Assembly: GCA_025056865.1 (NCBI GenBank)
Contig: JANWVO010000003.1
Span: 124,001 to 188,000 of the forward strand
Source of the DNA: Bryobacteraceae bacterium
Lineage (GTDB): Bacteria; Acidobacteriota; Terriglobia; Bryobacterales; Bryobacteraceae
DNA: 64,000 nucleotides
Direction of reading: 5' to 3'
How positions within the stretch are numbered: position 1 is the first letter of the stretch; every line of letters starts with the position of its first letter. Shown piece by piece: positions 43,646 through 54,040 of the stretch. The notes below the pieces were generated by a model. It did no database searches and was not told where the DNA came from. It saw only the letters and a program-made list of their open reading frames with translations. A program made the position numbers and the translations under genes.

Positions 43646-44281
43646 TCACTCCAGCGGGCGGATGCGGATGTTGCGGAAAGCGATCTCGAAGCCCTCGGCT
43701 TCCAGCCCGATGTAGCCTTTGCGCAGCGCCACGCCCTTCATCACGCTCGTCACCCCGCCGTTGACAGTCAGCGTGATGGTGTCGCCCTCCGCGCGGATCT
43801 CGTACCGGTTCCACTCGCCCGCCGCCTTCACGCGGTTCTCCTTCATCTGGTCGCGCAGGTTGAAGCGCGCCAGCTCCCCATTGGCGAAGTTCATGCCGAA
43901 CAGCCACCCGCCGGCCAGCCCCGTCTGCGCCTGCACCCAGAGCTCTCCGTAGCGCGACAGCCGCACGCCGACGCCCGAGTTGTACTTCGTCTCGCCTTCC
44001 CGCGGCGTGAACCGCCACTCCAGCTCCAGCACGAAGTCGCCGAAAGGCTTCTCATACATCAGCCACTCATGGCCGCCCTTGCCGGTGCAGAGAATCGTCT
44101 TCGCCGCCGCATCCACGCTCCATTGCGGCGTCGGGTTCGCCGGACCGGCGGGCGGAATGGGCACCCGCATCCAGCCCGGAATCTCCCGGCCCAGCGGCGT
44201 GTCGGGCGGCGTCAGGTCCATCCAGTCGGCAGCCGCCGCCGGGAAAACGGCAAGGCAAAGGAACAGGGCGCGGTACAGCAT
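43646..44281 (-). CDS. Secreted DUF1080 / 3-keto-disaccharide hydrolase-like protein
   Basis: About 211 residues with a signal peptide (MLYRALFLCLAVFPAAAA) and a concanavalin-like beta-sandwich typical of DUF1080: TKYNSGVGVRLSRYGELWVQAQTG, GEWNRYEIRAEGDTITLTVNGG and a C-terminal GYIGLEAEGFEIAFRNIRI. Some members hydrolyse 3-keto-glucosides; here the role is carbohydrate-related at best. It lies 40 nt downstream of the sugar porter gene (same strand) and is likely its operon partner. Confidence 0.85.
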   Translation of the reverse strand: MLYRALFLCLAVFPAAAADWMDLTPPDTPLGREIPGWMRVPIPPAGPANPTPQWSVDAAAKTILCTGKGGHEWLMYEKPFGDFVLELEWRFTPREGETKYNSGVGVRLSRYGELWVQAQTGLAGGWLFGMNFANGELARFNLRDQMKENRVKAAGEWNRYEIRAEGDTITLTVNGGVTSVMKGVALRKGYIGLEAEGFEIAFRNIRIRPLE

Positions 44282-44320
44282 GACAGCCGGCAATCTATCA
44301 CAGCGGCGCGCCGCGCCGCT

Positions 44321-45649
44321 TCATTCGATCCCCAGCCGGTGCTGCATCTCCTCGAGCGTGTGCCCCTTGGTCTCGGGGAAGAACGCCAGCACCACGAAGA
44401 ACTGGAGCGCCATCATCGCCGCGAACAGCACGAAGGGCGCCGCGCCGCTCTCGGCCGCGATCACCGGGAAGACGCCGCTGATCAGCGCGTTCATCGCCCA
44501 GTGCGTGAAGCTGCCCAGGCTCTGGCCCTTGGCCCGCACGCGCGTCGGGAAAATCTCGCTCAGGTACACCCAGATCACCGCGCCCTGCGAGAAGGCGAAG
44601 AACGCAATGAAGGCCACCAGCAGCCACACCAGCAGGTGCTGGTGCGCTCCGGTCGAAAAGATCCAGGCCACCCCCGCCAGGCTCGCCGCGCAGCCGACGC
44701 TGCCCGTCAGCAGCATGCTCTTTCGGCCGATCCGGTCAATCACGCTCATCGCCACGATCGTCGACACCAGGTTCGTGAACCCCACTGCCACTGCCTGAAG
44801 GTCGCCGGAAACCTTGTCGAACCCGGCGCGGGCAAAAATGTCGTTCAGGTAATACAGGATCGCGTTGATCCCGCTCAACTGGTTGAACATCCCGATGGCG
44901 ATGGCAAGCAGCACCGGGCGCCGGTACTTGCGCTGGAACAGCGGCTCGTCGGCATGGCCATGCTCGGCGTCGATCGACGCGACGATCTCGGCGAGCTGCT
45001 TCTCCCAATCCGGCTCGCCGTTGTTGCGCAGCACCTCGCCGGCTTCGGCCACTCGCTGCTTCTTGGCCAGCCAGCGCGGGCTCTCCGGAATCGTGTAGAG
45101 CATCAGCAGGAACAGCGCCGCCGGTGCCGCGGCCACGCCCAGCTTCCAGCGCCATTCCGCCTCTCCGAAGCCGCCCAGCCCGATCAGGTAGTTCGAAAAA
45201 TACGCCAGCAGGATTCCGAAGACGATGTTGAACTGAAAGAACCCCACCAGCCGCCCCCGCCACCGCGCCGGGGCGATCTCGGCGATGTACATAGGGCCCA
45301 GCACCGAGGAGCCGCCAATGGCCAGTCCGCACACGAACCGCGAGACGACAAACGAGGTCCAGTTCCACGCCAGCGCGCACCCCAGGGCGCTGACCAGATA
45401 AAACAGCGCCAGCAGCCGCAGGCTGGCCCGCCGTCCCCAGCGGTCGCCCGGGATGCCCGCGAACATCGCTCCGGCAATCGTGCCGTACAGGGCGCTGGCC
45501 ACGGTCAGGCCCAGCATTGCCGGAGACAGTTCGAAGAGCCGTTGCAGGGCGCTGGTCGCCCCGGCGATCACCGCCGTGTCAAAGCCGAACAGCAGTCCGC
45601 CGAGAGCGGCCACAACGGTGGACTTGACGAGCGTGGCGTTCAGTCGCAT
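44321..45649 (-). CDS. Sugar porter (MFS, SP family)
   Basis: About 442 residues with twelve membrane helices and sugar-porter signatures: GGLLFGFDTAVIAGA, GDRWGRRASL, RFVCGLAIGGSSVLGPMYIAEIAPARWRGRLV, PESPRWLAKKQ and PETKGHTLEEMQ at the C-terminus. It imports a hexose or related sugar with H+. A start further upstream (GTG 45682) is possible. With the following DUF1080 protein it probably serves sugar degradation. Confidence 0.93.
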   Translation of the reverse strand: MRLNATLVKSTVVAALGGLLFGFDTAVIAGATSALQRLFELSPAMLGLTVASALYGTIAGAMFAGIPGDRWGRRASLRLLALFYLVSALGCALAWNWTSFVVSRFVCGLAIGGSSVLGPMYIAEIAPARWRGRLVGFFQFNIVFGILLAYFSNYLIGLGGFGEAEWRWKLGVAAAPAALFLLMLYTIPESPRWLAKKQRVAEAGEVLRNNGEPDWEKQLAEIVASIDAEHGHADEPLFQRKYRRPVLLAIAIGMFNQLSGINAILYYLNDIFARAGFDKVSGDLQAVAVGFTNLVSTIVAMSVIDRIGRKSMLLTGSVGCAASLAGVAWIFSTGAHQHLLVWLLVAFIAFFAFSQGAVIWVYLSEIFPTRVRAKGQSLGSFTHWAMNALISGVFPVIAAESGAAPFVLFAAMMALQFFVVLAFFPETKGHTLEEMQHRLGIE

Positions 45650-45753
45650 GGGCAGAGAAGGAGTCAGCGGCGACTCTATCACTGCGCGGCGCGGCGCGAC
45701 AAGTCGCCCGCCGCGCGCCCGCCGTCTGCGGGCCCCGCGCGCTCGCGACGGCG

Positions 45754-45811
45754 GGGAAGGGAACTGCGCCGGCCCCGCGCCCGCGGCAGGCCCGCCCCGC
45801 GTTCCCTTCCC
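45754..45811. repeat. 11-bp inverted repeat downstream of the esterase
   Basis: GGGAAGGGAAC (45754-45764) and GTTCCCTTCCC (45801-45811), perfect, with a 36-nt GC-rich loop. It lies 23 nt past the esterase stop and lacks a U-tract. Confidence 0.55.
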
Positions 45812-45833
45812 GGACTTCCCGCAATGCGCCGGC

Positions 45834-46979
45834 TCAGAACAGCAGCGGCGCGAACTCGTTCAGATACTGCCGCCACACGATCCAGGTGTGCGCGCCCGGC
45901 GTCTCCTGCCAGTCCACCTGAAAGCCGTACTTGCGGAACAGCTCCACCGTGGCGCGGCTCGTCTCCAGCAGGAAATCCTCCTTGCCGGTCCGGAACCAGA
46001 ACAGCTTCAGCCCCTGCCGCGCCTTCGCGTCGCTGAGGGCCGCCTTGTGCTGCTCCTCCCACGACGGGCCCTGCGGCTGCGGCATGTTCGGCCGCGGCAC
46101 AATGCCGAAGATGCCGGAGCTGTACACGCCCACGTAGCCAAAGTGGTTCGGGTTCGCAAACGCGATGTTCAGCGTCTGCGCCCCGCCCATCGACAGCCCG
46201 GCCAGCGCCCGGTGCGCGCGGTCGGCAATCACCCGGTAGTGCTTCTCGATGTAGGGCAGGATGTCGGTCATGAACTCCTGCGGAAACTCGTCCTTCGTCA
46301 GCACCCCGGGCGTGCGCGGCGCGCGGCTCGTGTGCCCGGCTGGCATCACCACGATCATCGGCTTCGCCTTCTTCGCCGCAATCAGGTTGTCCAGGATGAA
46401 GCCGGCGCGTCCGACCGTGCTCCACGAATCGTCCGAGTCGCCGCCGCCGTGCAGCAGATAGAACACCGGATACCGCCCCCCGCCCTGCTCATACCCCGGC
46501 GGCGTGTAGACGTGCATCCGGCGGAACCGCTTCAGCACGGTCGAATAGTAGGTCACCTCCGCCACCGCGCCATGCGGCACGTCCGCCGTGTCCATGAAAG
46601 CGTGGCCGGGAATGTGGAACAGGCTCCAGGAGTTGTTGTTGGACTCGCTCGTCGACGGATTGCGCGGGTCGATCACCGCCACGCCGTCCACAAGGAAGAA
46701 ATAGCGGTACGAGCCCGGCTCGATCGGGCCCAGCACCACTTCCCACACCCCGTTTTCCGCCTTTTTCAGTTCGGCGCCCTTCTGGTTGCCGGGAATGTCG
46801 GTCCCGATCAGCCGCACCTCGGACGCCTTCGGCGCATGGATCCGGAACGCCACCCGGTTGCCCTCCAGCAGCTCGGGCGAGACAAACTGCGGAATCGCCG
46901 GCTGCTGCGGCGGCTGGGCGGCAACAGGGAGGGGAAGAGCAAGGAGAATGGCAGCGAACAGAGCACGCCTGTTGGGCAT
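45834..46979 (-). CDS. Secreted esterase with N-terminal E-set domain (XynZ/feruloyl-esterase-like)
   Basis: About 381 residues. A signal peptide (MPNRRALFAAILLALPLPVAAQ) is followed by an E-set/CBM48-like domain (about 30-115, VAFRIHAPKASEVRLIGTDIP) and an alpha/beta-hydrolase of the esterase-D type. Catalytic nucleophile in GLSMGG, LLHGGGDSDDSW before it and a C-terminal PGAHTWIVWRQYL with the catalytic His. Likely acts on carbohydrate esters outside the cell. The start at 46979 has GAGG upstream; 46994 also possible. Confidence 0.9.
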   Translation of the reverse strand: MPNRRALFAAILLALPLPVAAQPPQQPAIPQFVSPELLEGNRVAFRIHAPKASEVRLIGTDIPGNQKGAELKKAENGVWEVVLGPIEPGSYRYFFLVDGVAVIDPRNPSTSESNNNSWSLFHIPGHAFMDTADVPHGAVAEVTYYSTVLKRFRRMHVYTPPGYEQGGGRYPVFYLLHGGGDSDDSWSTVGRAGFILDNLIAAKKAKPMIVVMPAGHTSRAPRTPGVLTKDEFPQEFMTDILPYIEKHYRVIADRAHRALAGLSMGGAQTLNIAFANPNHFGYVGVYSSGIFGIVPRPNMPQPQGPSWEEQHKAALSDAKARQGLKLFWFRTGKEDFLLETSRATVELFRKYGFQVDWQETPGAHTWIVWRQYLNEFAPLLF

Positions 46980-47093
46980 CGTAGACCTCGACATCAGAGC
47001 AGGATTCGAATCCGCGCGCGCCACCCGGCCCGCGGGATCCTGTCTGATGGGCGCGCCCTGCCCGCCCAAGGTAACGGCCGGAACGCGGCCGGC

Positions 47094-48671
47094 CTACTTC
47101 TCCAGCAGGAAGTGCCCCACCACCATTGCGTCGATGCCCGAGGAGTAGAAGCTGCGCACCGCGTCGCGCGGCGTGCACACCAGCGGGTCGCCGAACAGGT
47201 TGAAGCTCGTGTTGTATAGCACCGGCAGCCCCGTCTTCCGGCCCCATTCCTCCAGCAGGCGGTGGAACAGTGGATTTTCTTCCTTCGAAACGATATGCAC
47301 CCGCACCCAGCCCGGCCCCAGCACCGCAGCCTCGAACGTCTTGCGGTGCTTCTCCTTCACCCGGCCCACGGTGGCCAGGAAGCGCGCATTGGGCCCCGTC
47401 TCGAAGTATTCCCCGGCCGCCTCTTCCGGCACCGAGGCGGCGAACTTGCGGAAGCCCTCGCGGTGCTTGATGTAGACGTTCAGGTTCTCCGTCGAATACG
47501 GATCCAGCGGCGAGGCCAGAATCGAGCGGTTGCCCAACGCCCGCGGCCCGAACTCCATCCGGCCCTGCATCCACGCCACGATCCGGTCCTGCCGAAGCTG
47601 ATCGACGGCCGCCTCCAGCAGCTCTTCCCGCGTCGGCAGGTAGCGGAAGCGCAGCTTGCAGTTCTCGAGCACGCGCTTGATCTGCTCGGCGCTGAACTCC
47701 GGTCCCAGGCACAGCGTGCGCAGCGGCGCGCGCGCGGCCTCCGGACGCTCGTGATACCACGCCGAGTAGGCAGCGCCGATCGCCGTGCCTGCATTGCCCG
47801 CCGCCGGCTGCACAAAGACGTTCTCCCAGCGCCCGCTGCGCTCCAGCGCCGCCACCAGCAGCGCATTCAGGCCCAGCCCGCCCGCCAGGCACAGGTTGCC
47901 GCCCTCGCCGGCGAATTCCATCACCATCTGCTCGACGGCTGCCTGCACGCTGGCTGCAAGGTCCGGCTTCATCTCCTCCGGAACCGGGCTGCCCTCGGGC
48001 AGCCCCAGCGCCTGATAGAACCGCGCGCCGAATCCGCCCGCTTCGCGCCGGTCCATGTCGAACCAGCTCTGGTCAGCGCGGAAGCCCGCGCCTTCGCGGC
48101 GCAGGATCTCGCGGAACACGTGCGCGTACTTCGGCTCGCCCGAAGCCGACAGCCACTGCACCTTGTGCTCGTCCATCGACGGGCGGAACCCCAGCAGCTC
48201 GGTGACGCGGCTGTAGAGGTCGCCCAGCGAGTCCGGGAACGAAAGCTCGGCCTCCAGCCGCAGCTCGTTGCCCTCGGCCCGCCAGCGCGACCCGCAGCGG
48301 AAGTCGCCCGCATTGTCCACCGCCACCACCGTGGCGCGGTCGAAGGGCGAAGCATAGTAGGCCGAGGCCGCGTGGGCGCGGTGATGATCCACGCTCGCCA
48401 CGCGCGCCTGCGGAAACTCGCGCCGCAGCTCCAGATGAATGTGGCGCGCCGCATGGCCCTCGCCCAGCGGCCGCGCCAGCGCCACCGCCTGCACCTGTTC
48501 GGGCCGCACGCCCGCCGCGTCCAGCGCCGCGCGGATCGCTTCCTGCGGCAGCCCGCCCCGCAGGTGCCGCGGAGCCACCTTCTGCTGCTCCACCGCCGCC
48601 GCCAGCTCGCCCTCTTTCAGCACCGCGCAGGCGGCGTCCTTCAGCAGTCCGCCGAGACCAACTACGATCAT
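47094..48671 (-). CDS. Carbamoyltransferase (NodU/CmcH family)
   Basis: About 525 residues. N-terminal Kae1-like fold with [29 protein letters not shown], the metal/adenylate motif [29 protein letters not shown], then the C-terminal domain with [18 protein letters not shown] and [25 protein letters not shown]. Family members transfer carbamoyl groups to sugars or antibiotics using carbamoyl phosphate and ATP. The DGxGE motif is altered (DNAGD). The start overlaps the glnS stop by 4 nt, an unusual partner; the acceptor is unknown. Confidence 0.9.
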   Translation of the reverse strand: MIVVGLGGLLKDAACAVLKEGELAAAVEQQKVAPRHLRGGLPQEAIRAALDAAGVRPEQVQAVALARPLGEGHAARHIHLELRREFPQARVASVDHHRAHAASAYYASPFDRATVVAVDNAGDFRCGSRWRAEGNELRLEAELSFPDSLGDLYSRVTELLGFRPSMDEHKVQWLSASGEPKYAHVFREILRREGAGFRADQSWFDMDRREAGGFGARFYQALGLPEGSPVPEEMKPDLAASVQAAVEQMVMEFAGEGGNLCLAGGLGLNALLVAALERSGRWENVFVQPAAGNAGTAIGAAYSAWYHERPEAARAPLRTLCLGPEFSAEQIKRVLENCKLRFRYLPTREELLEAAVDQLRQDRIVAWMQGRMEFGPRALGNRSILASPLDPYSTENLNVYIKHREGFRKFAASVPEEAAGEYFETGPNARFLATVGRVKEKHRKTFEAAVLGPGWVRVHIVSKEENPLFHRLLEEWGRKTGLPVLYNTSFNLFGDPLVCTPRDAVRSFYSSGIDAMVVGHFLLEK

Positions 48672-50386
48672 GCCTTCTCCGGATTCAGCTTCTTTTCCAC
48701 CTTCGCCCACGTGTCCCGCAACCCGATCGTCCGGTTGAACACCATCTTCTCCGCCGTCGTGTCCGGATCCACGCAGAAGTAGCCCAGCCGCTCGAACTGG
48801 AACCGGTCGCCCGGCTTCGCCGCCTTCAGCGACGGCTCCATCTTGCAGCCTTCCAGCACCTCCAGCGAATTCGGGTTCAGGTTCGACGTCCAGTCCTTGC
48901 CGGGCTCCGTATCGTCCGGATCCGGCTTCACGAACAGGTTGTCATACAGCCGCACTTCCGCTTCGAAGGCGTGCGGCACGCTCACCCAGTGGATGGTGCC
49001 CTTCACCTTCCGCCCGTCCGGCGTGTCGCCGCCGCGCGTGGCCGGGTCGTAGGTGCAGCGGACCTCCACCACGCGCCCCTCGGCGTCTTTCACGCACCCC
49101 GTGCAGCGGACGATGTAGCCGTAGCGCAGCCGCACCTCGTTGCCCGGGTACAGCCGGAAGTAGCCCTTCGGCGGCGTCTCGCGGAAGTCGTCCTGCTCGA
49201 TCCACAGCTCGCGGCTGAAGGGCACCAGCCGCGTCCCCGCCGAGGGATCCTCGGGGTTGTTCACCGCCTCCATCATCTCCACCTGCCCTTCCGGGTAGTT
49301 CTCGATCACCAGCTTCACCGGCCGCAGCACCGCCATCACGCGCGGCGCGCGCCGGTTCAGGTCTTCCCGCAGGCAGTGCTCGAGCAGCCCCAGCTCCACC
49401 ACGCCGTTGGTCTTCGACACGCCAATGCGGCTGCAAAAAGCGCGGATCGCCTCCGGCGTGTACCCGCGCCGCCGCATCCCGCTCAGCGTCGGCATCCGCG
49501 GGTCGTCCCAGCCCCGCACGAAGCCCATCTCCACCAGCCGCAGCAGCCGCCGCTTGCTCAGCACCGTGTAGGTCAGGTTCAGCCGGTCGAATTCGATCTG
49601 CTGCGGCGCGTAGATCTCCAGCTCGCGCAGGAACCACTCGTACAGCGGGCGGTGGTCCTCAAACTCCAGCGTGCAGATCGAGTGCGTGATCCCCTCGATC
49701 GAGTCCGACTGCCCGTGCGCGTAGTCGTAGGTCGGATAGATGCACCACTTGTCGCCCGTGCGGTGATGCGTCGCATGCAGGATGCGGTACATCACCGGGT
49801 CCCGCATGTTCAGGTTCGGCGACGCCATGTCGATCTTGGCCCGCAGCGTCCGCGCCCCGTCCGGAAACTCGCCGTTCTTCATCCGCTCGAACAGCTCGAG
49901 ATTCTCCTCGACGCTGCGGTTGCGGTACGGGCTCTCCCTGCCCGGCTCGGTCAGCGTGCCGCGGTACTGGCGCACCTCCTCCGGGCTCAGGTCGCACACA
50001 TACGCCTTGCCCTTGCGGATCAGCTTCTTCGCCCATTCATAGAGCTGGTCGAAGTAGTCCGACGCGTAGTACAGCCCGTCCCACTCGAATCCCAGCCAGC
50101 GGACGTCCTCCATGATGGCCTCGACATACTCCACCTCTTCCTTGCACGGGTTGGTGTCGTCGAAGCGCAGGTTGCACTTGCCGCCGAACTCGCGCGCCAG
50201 CCCGAAATTCAGGCAGATGCTCTTGGCGTGCCCGATGTGCAGATACCCGTTCGGCTCCGGCGGAAAGCGCGTATGCACGCGCCCGCCATACTTGCCCGTC
50301 TCGATGTCGCGGAGGATGATGTCCCGGATGAAGTTCGACGGCCGCGGCTCTTCCGCCGCCGCGTCCCTGGGTTTCTCGTCTGCCAT
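48668..50386 (-). CDS. glnS: Glutaminyl-tRNA synthetase
   Basis: A 572-residue class-I synthetase, near the usual 555. HIGH-type motif [19 protein letters not shown]-type VLSKRRL and the C-terminal anticodon-binding domain ending [13 protein letters not shown] are intact. It charges tRNA-Gln with glutamine. It lies 6 nt after gltX in a minus-strand cluster; having both means gltX is probably the discriminating enzyme. Confidence 0.96.
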   Translation of the reverse strand: MADEKPRDAAAEEPRPSNFIRDIILRDIETGKYGGRVHTRFPPEPNGYLHIGHAKSICLNFGLAREFGGKCNLRFDDTNPCKEEVEYVEAIMEDVRWLGFEWDGLYYASDYFDQLYEWAKKLIRKGKAYVCDLSPEEVRQYRGTLTEPGRESPYRNRSVEENLELFERMKNGEFPDGARTLRAKIDMASPNLNMRDPVMYRILHATHHRTGDKWCIYPTYDYAHGQSDSIEGITHSICTLEFEDHRPLYEWFLRELEIYAPQQIEFDRLNLTYTVLSKRRLLRLVEMGFVRGWDDPRMPTLSGMRRRGYTPEAIRAFCSRIGVSKTNGVVELGLLEHCLREDLNRRAPRVMAVLRPVKLVIENYPEGQVEMMEAVNNPEDPSAGTRLVPFSRELWIEQDDFRETPPKGYFRLYPGNEVRLRYGYIVRCTGCVKDAEGRVVEVRCTYDPATRGGDTPDGRKVKGTIHWVSVPHAFEAEVRLYDNLFVKPDPDDTEPGKDWTSNLNPNSLEVLEGCKMEPSLKAAKPGDRFQFERLGYFCVDPDTTAEKMVFNRTIGLRDTWAKVEKKLNPEKA

Positions 50387-50392
50387 GGCTTC

Positions 50393-51841
50393 CTACGGCT
50401 CCTGCTGCAACAGCGCGATCGCTTTGCCGATCCGCTCCAGGCAGGCCTCGCGGCCCACCACTTCCAGCGTCTCGAACAGCGGCGGGGCGTTCTTGCGCCC
50501 GCACACGGCCACGCGGATCGGCTGGAACATCTGGCCCGCCTTCAGGCCCAGCTCCGCGGCCGCCGCCCGCAGCCGCTCCTCCAGCGCCTGATGCGTCCAG
50601 TCCCCGTCGGCCAGCACCGCGTGCGCCTTCTCCAGCGCCCGCAGCGCCATCGCGCGGTCGCCCTTCTGCGGAATCAGCTCGGCCGCGTCATACGGCCGCA
50701 GCTCCTTCAGAAAGAAGAAATCCGCCACCGCAACGGCGTCGTTCAGCGTCCTGATCCGCTCCTGGATGAGCGGCGTCACCCGCAACGCCTTCTCCGCCGT
50801 CGCCTCGTAACCCGCCTTCTGCCACACCGGCAGCAGCAGCCCCGCCAGCGTCTCCACCGGAAGCGAATAGATGTGCTGCGCGTTCAGCCACAGCGCCTTC
50901 GGGTCGATCGGGTCCTCTTCGGTGAAATTCACCACCGCGTTGGACCGGTTCACGCCCTCCAGCGTGAAGGCTTCGATCAGCTCCTCGAGCGTCATCTTCT
51001 CCCGGTCGTCTTTCGGGTTCCACCCGAGCAGGCACAGGAAGTTCACATACGCCTGCGGCAGGAAGCCCGCGTCGCGGTAGGTCAGCACGCTCACCACCGG
51101 TCCGTGCCGGCGCTTGCTCAGCTTCGCCCCGTCGGGCGCGATCAGCAGCGGCAGGTGCGCGAACTCCGGCATCTGCCCGCCCAGCGCCTCGAACAGAAGG
51201 ATGTGCTTGAACGTGTTCGTCAGATGGTCCTGCCCGCGGATGATGTGCGAGATCCGCAGGTCCGCATCGTCCACGCAGGAGGCGTGGTGGTACGTCGGAG
51301 CCCCGTTGGAGCGCAGCAGCGCGAAGTCCTCGATGTCCGCCGTCGACTTCGCCTGCTCCCCGTACACCAGATCCCGGAAGCGCACCGTCCGCTCCGGCTC
51401 GCGCGGCACGCGGAAGCGCAGCACGAACGGCTCGCCCGCCGCGGCGCGCCGGTCGGACTCCTCCCGGCTCATCGCCCGCATCTCGGGATGGCACAGCCAC
51501 CCGCCCTTGCCTTCGCCCTCTTCCGCGCCCGCCTTCGCCTCCGGGGGCGTGAAATCCCGGTAGGCGAACCCCTTCTCGAGCAGCGCCTGCGCCGCCTCCC
51601 GGTACAGCGGGAACCGTTCGCTCTGACGGTATTCCTCGTCCCAGCCCAGCCCGAGCCAGCGCAGCCCTTCGAAGATCGACTCGAGCGACTCCTCCGTGTT
51701 CCTCTCGACGTCCGTATCGTCGATCCGGAGGATCATCGTGCCCTTGTGATGCCGGGCGAAGAGCCAGTTGAAGATGAACGTCCTCGCGCTGCCGATGTGC
51801 AGATAGCCCGTCGGCGAAGGTGCGAACCGAACTCTGACCAT
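50393..51841 (-). CDS. gltX: Glutamyl-tRNA synthetase
   Basis: A 482-residue class-I synthetase with [17 protein letters not shown] and the KMSKS-type KLSKRRHG. The anticodon-binding region continues to the C-terminus. It charges tRNA-Glu. It lies 15 nt after ksgA on the same strand. Confidence 0.96.
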   Translation of the reverse strand: MVRVRFAPSPTGYLHIGSARTFIFNWLFARHHKGTMILRIDDTDVERNTEESLESIFEGLRWLGLGWDEEYRQSERFPLYREAAQALLEKGFAYRDFTPPEAKAGAEEGEGKGGWLCHPEMRAMSREESDRRAAAGEPFVLRFRVPREPERTVRFRDLVYGEQAKSTADIEDFALLRSNGAPTYHHASCVDDADLRISHIIRGQDHLTNTFKHILLFEALGGQMPEFAHLPLLIAPDGAKLSKRRHGPVVSVLTYRDAGFLPQAYVNFLCLLGWNPKDDREKMTLEELIEAFTLEGVNRSNAVVNFTEEDPIDPKALWLNAQHIYSLPVETLAGLLLPVWQKAGYEATAEKALRVTPLIQERIRTLNDAVAVADFFFLKELRPYDAAELIPQKGDRAMALRALEKAHAVLADGDWTHQALEERLRAAAAELGLKAGQMFQPIRVAVCGRKNAPPLFETLEVVGREACLERIGKAIALLQQEP

Positions 51842-51856
51842 GAAACTTTCAGTATC

Positions 51857-52591
51857 TCACGCCCGCCCGCGCGCCCATTCGCGCCGCACCTGCTCCAGCT
51901 CTTCCACTGTCAATTCCTCGGCGCGCCGCGCCGCGTGCGGAATCTCGCCGCAGCCCAGATTGTTGCGCAGCGTCTTGCGCTTCTGGCGGAAACACCGGGC
52001 GGCGAATTCGAGAAAGGCCGCATAGTCCTCCACCCGCGGCGCCTCCAGCGGCGTCAGCCGCACCACTGCGCTGTCCACTTTGGGCGGCGGGCGGAACGCG
52101 CCCGCGCGCACCGCGCAGATCCGCTCCACTCTGCACAGCGCCTGCGCCGCCACGCTCAGGAATCCGTAGTCCCGGCTGCCGGGCTGCGCCGCCAGCCGCT
52201 CGGCCACCTCGCGCTGCACCAGGAACACGGCGCGCTCCAGCCCCCGCCCCAGCGCCAGCGTCTTTTTCAGGATCGGCCCGGTGATGTAATACGGGATGTT
52301 GCCGCAGACCACCGCCGGCGACAGCGGCTCGAAATCCACTTCCAGAACGTCGCCTTCCACCAGCCGGAACGCCGCATCGGAGGCGAACTGCCGCCGCAGC
52401 TCCGCCGCCAGACGCGCGTCGGTCTCGATGCCGATCACTTCCTCGGCGCGCTCCAGCAGGAAACGGGTCAGCGTCCCCGGGCCGCAGCCGATTTCGATCA
52501 CGCGCCGCGCCCGCGCGCCGCAGGCCGCCTCGGCGATCTTTTCAAGAATCGATTCCTGGAAAAGGAAATGCTGTCCCAGACGGCGTCCCAC
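51857..52591 (-). CDS. ksgA: 16S rRNA dimethyladenosine transferase
   Basis: A 244-residue rRNA dimethyltransferase. LGQHFLFQESILEKIA, SAM motif VIEIGCGPGTLTRFLLE, VVCGNIPYYITGPIL (catalytic NIPY) and a C-terminal helical domain. It dimethylates two adenosines near the 3' end of 16S rRNA. It starts 9 nt after the anti-sigma gene in the same cluster. Confidence 0.95.
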   Translation of the reverse strand: MGRRLGQHFLFQESILEKIAEAACGARARRVIEIGCGPGTLTRFLLERAEEVIGIETDARLAAELRRQFASDAAFRLVEGDVLEVDFEPLSPAVVCGNIPYYITGPILKKTLALGRGLERAVFLVQREVAERLAAQPGSRDYGFLSVAAQALCRVERICAVRAGAFRPPPKVDSAVVRLTPLEAPRVEDYAAFLEFAARCFRQKRKTLRNNLGCGEIPHAARRAEELTVEELEQVRREWARGRA

Positions 52592-52600
52592 GCGCGCCGA

Positions 52601-53299
52601 TCAGCCCCGCACGTCGATCTCGCTGCGGCCGCGGAACTTCACCCGCACCCAGCCGCTCACCGGCTGCCCGAACGCCGTCGCCGGGTTGAAGTAGGTCATC
52701 AGCAGCGTCGCCGCCAGCCGCCGCCGCATCTCGTGCGTCGCCACCGAGCCGTAGCTCTCCGGGATCACAAAGTCCAGCACCCGCCCCTGCTCATCGACGA
52801 AAATGTCGAGCGTCACTTCGGAGTCGTCCGAAAGATCGAACAGCACGCTCCGCACCGTCGGCGCGGTCACCACCGCCAGCGGCACGTCGTTCGGATGCTC
52901 CCGCACGATGCCCTGGAAGTTGGTCAGCACCAGCGTGAACAGAAAGACCGCGGAAACCAGCCCGCCCGCCGCCGGCAGCGCCACCGGACGCATCAGGTTG
53001 TTCACCCACAGCGACGCCCGCTCGCCGAAGGCCCGCAGGGCGCCCTTCAGACCGGCATAGTAACGCCGCCGCGCCGCTTCCTTCGATGCCAGGGACCGCA
53101 GCGCAAACTGCACCCGCGGCGGCACCGGCCGTCTCGGCAGGCTCCGCAGAGACTGCCGGACCAGCTCAAGCTGCTCCAGCCGCTCGGCGCACGCCGCGCA
53201 CTCGGCCAGATGCTGCTCGATCTGCCGCCGCTCGCCATCCAGCACGCGGCCGTCCTGGAACGCGGATAGCGTCAACTTCACCTGTTGGCAGTCCATCAT
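52601..53299 (-). CDS. Anti-sigma factor (zf-HC2) with C-terminal TonB-C-like domain
   Basis: About 232 residues. The N-terminal zinc finger with HLAECAAC (HxxxCxxC, preceded by DCQQVKLTLSAFQDG) is typical of ZAS anti-sigma factors; one membrane helix lies at about 115-135 (LPAAGGLVSAVFLFTLVL). The C-terminal periplasmic part (about 165-232, VTLDIFVDEQGRVLDFVIPES) looks like the TonB C-terminal/energy-transducer fold, a sensor-like arrangement. It follows the ECF sigma gene after 13 nt and most likely binds it until an envelope signal releases it. The start may be 53296. Confidence 0.85.
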   Translation of the reverse strand: MMDCQQVKLTLSAFQDGRVLDGERRQIEQHLAECAACAERLEQLELVRQSLRSLPRRPVPPRVQFALRSLASKEAARRRYYAGLKGALRAFGERASLWVNNLMRPVALPAAGGLVSAVFLFTLVLTNFQGIVREHPNDVPLAVVTAPTVRSVLFDLSDDSEVTLDIFVDEQGRVLDFVIPESYGSVATHEMRRRLAATLLMTYFNPATAFGQPVSGWVRVKFRGRSEIDVRG

Positions 53300-53312
53300 C
53301 ACGATCCAGCCC

Positions 53313-53987
53313 TCAGTCAGATGCCGTCTGCGGCGACCACGCAAGCCCCCGCGCGGGCTCCAACTTCTCCACCAGCGCCCTGCGCAGCGCCTCGCGCCCC
53401 CGCAGGATTCTGGACTTCACCGTGCCGATCGATACATCCAGGATGTCGGCAATCTCCTCGTAACTCAGCTCCTCGAGGTCCCTCAGGACCACCGCGGAGC
53501 GGAACACCGGATTGATCCCCTCCAGCGCCTCCTCGATGGCCGAACGCATCTCGTTGTTCAGCGTCCAGTCATAGGGCGTCCGGCCATGATCGCTCAGCCG
53601 ATCCAGGCGGTCGGAGCCTTCCTCCTCGCCGCCCAGCACCACCTCCGGCTTGCGGTGCCGGCTGAACCAGCGCCGCCGGTTATGGGCCTCGTTCACCGCG
53701 ATCCGGTAGATCCACGTCTTCAGCGAACTCTGGCCGCGGAAGCTGCCCACGCCCCGGAAGACTTTCAGAAAGACGTCCTGCACGACGTCGCCCGCCTCAT
53801 TCGGGTCGTCGAGCAGCCGGCACACGAGTTGATAAACCGGAGTCTGGAACCGTTCGAGCAGCGCTTCGTAGGCCGCATCGTCTCCTTCGCGCAGCCCCTC
53901 AAGCAGCCGCTCTTCGTCCCCGAACCCCGGCCACTCCGCCGGAGCCTCTTCTTCCACCGGGCCGAACCGCTTTTCATCTGGCAGCAT
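53313..53987 (-). CDS. ECF sigma factor (RpoE-like)
   Basis: About 224 residues with region 2 (YQLVCRLLDDPNEAGDVVQDVFLKVFRGVGSFRGQSSLKTW) and region 4 (LEELSYEEIADILDVSIGTVKSRILRGREALR). It directs RNA polymerase to envelope-stress type promoters. The ATG at 53987 has GGGAGG upstream. A perfect RpoE-type promoter lies about 55 nt upstream, so the gene probably activates itself. The next gene is its likely anti-sigma factor. Confidence 0.93.
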   Translation of the reverse strand: MLPDEKRFGPVEEEAPAEWPGFGDEERLLEGLREGDDAAYEALLERFQTPVYQLVCRLLDDPNEAGDVVQDVFLKVFRGVGSFRGQSSLKTWIYRIAVNEAHNRRRWFSRHRKPEVVLGGEEEGSDRLDRLSDHGRTPYDWTLNNEMRSAIEEALEGINPVFRSAVVLRDLEELSYEEIADILDVSIGTVKSRILRGREALRRALVEKLEPARGLAWSPQTASD

Positions 53988-54040
53988 GACTGCCTCCCGC
54001 CGGCCACTCCGGCGCCGCAACCTGGCGCGCCGCTATCTGT

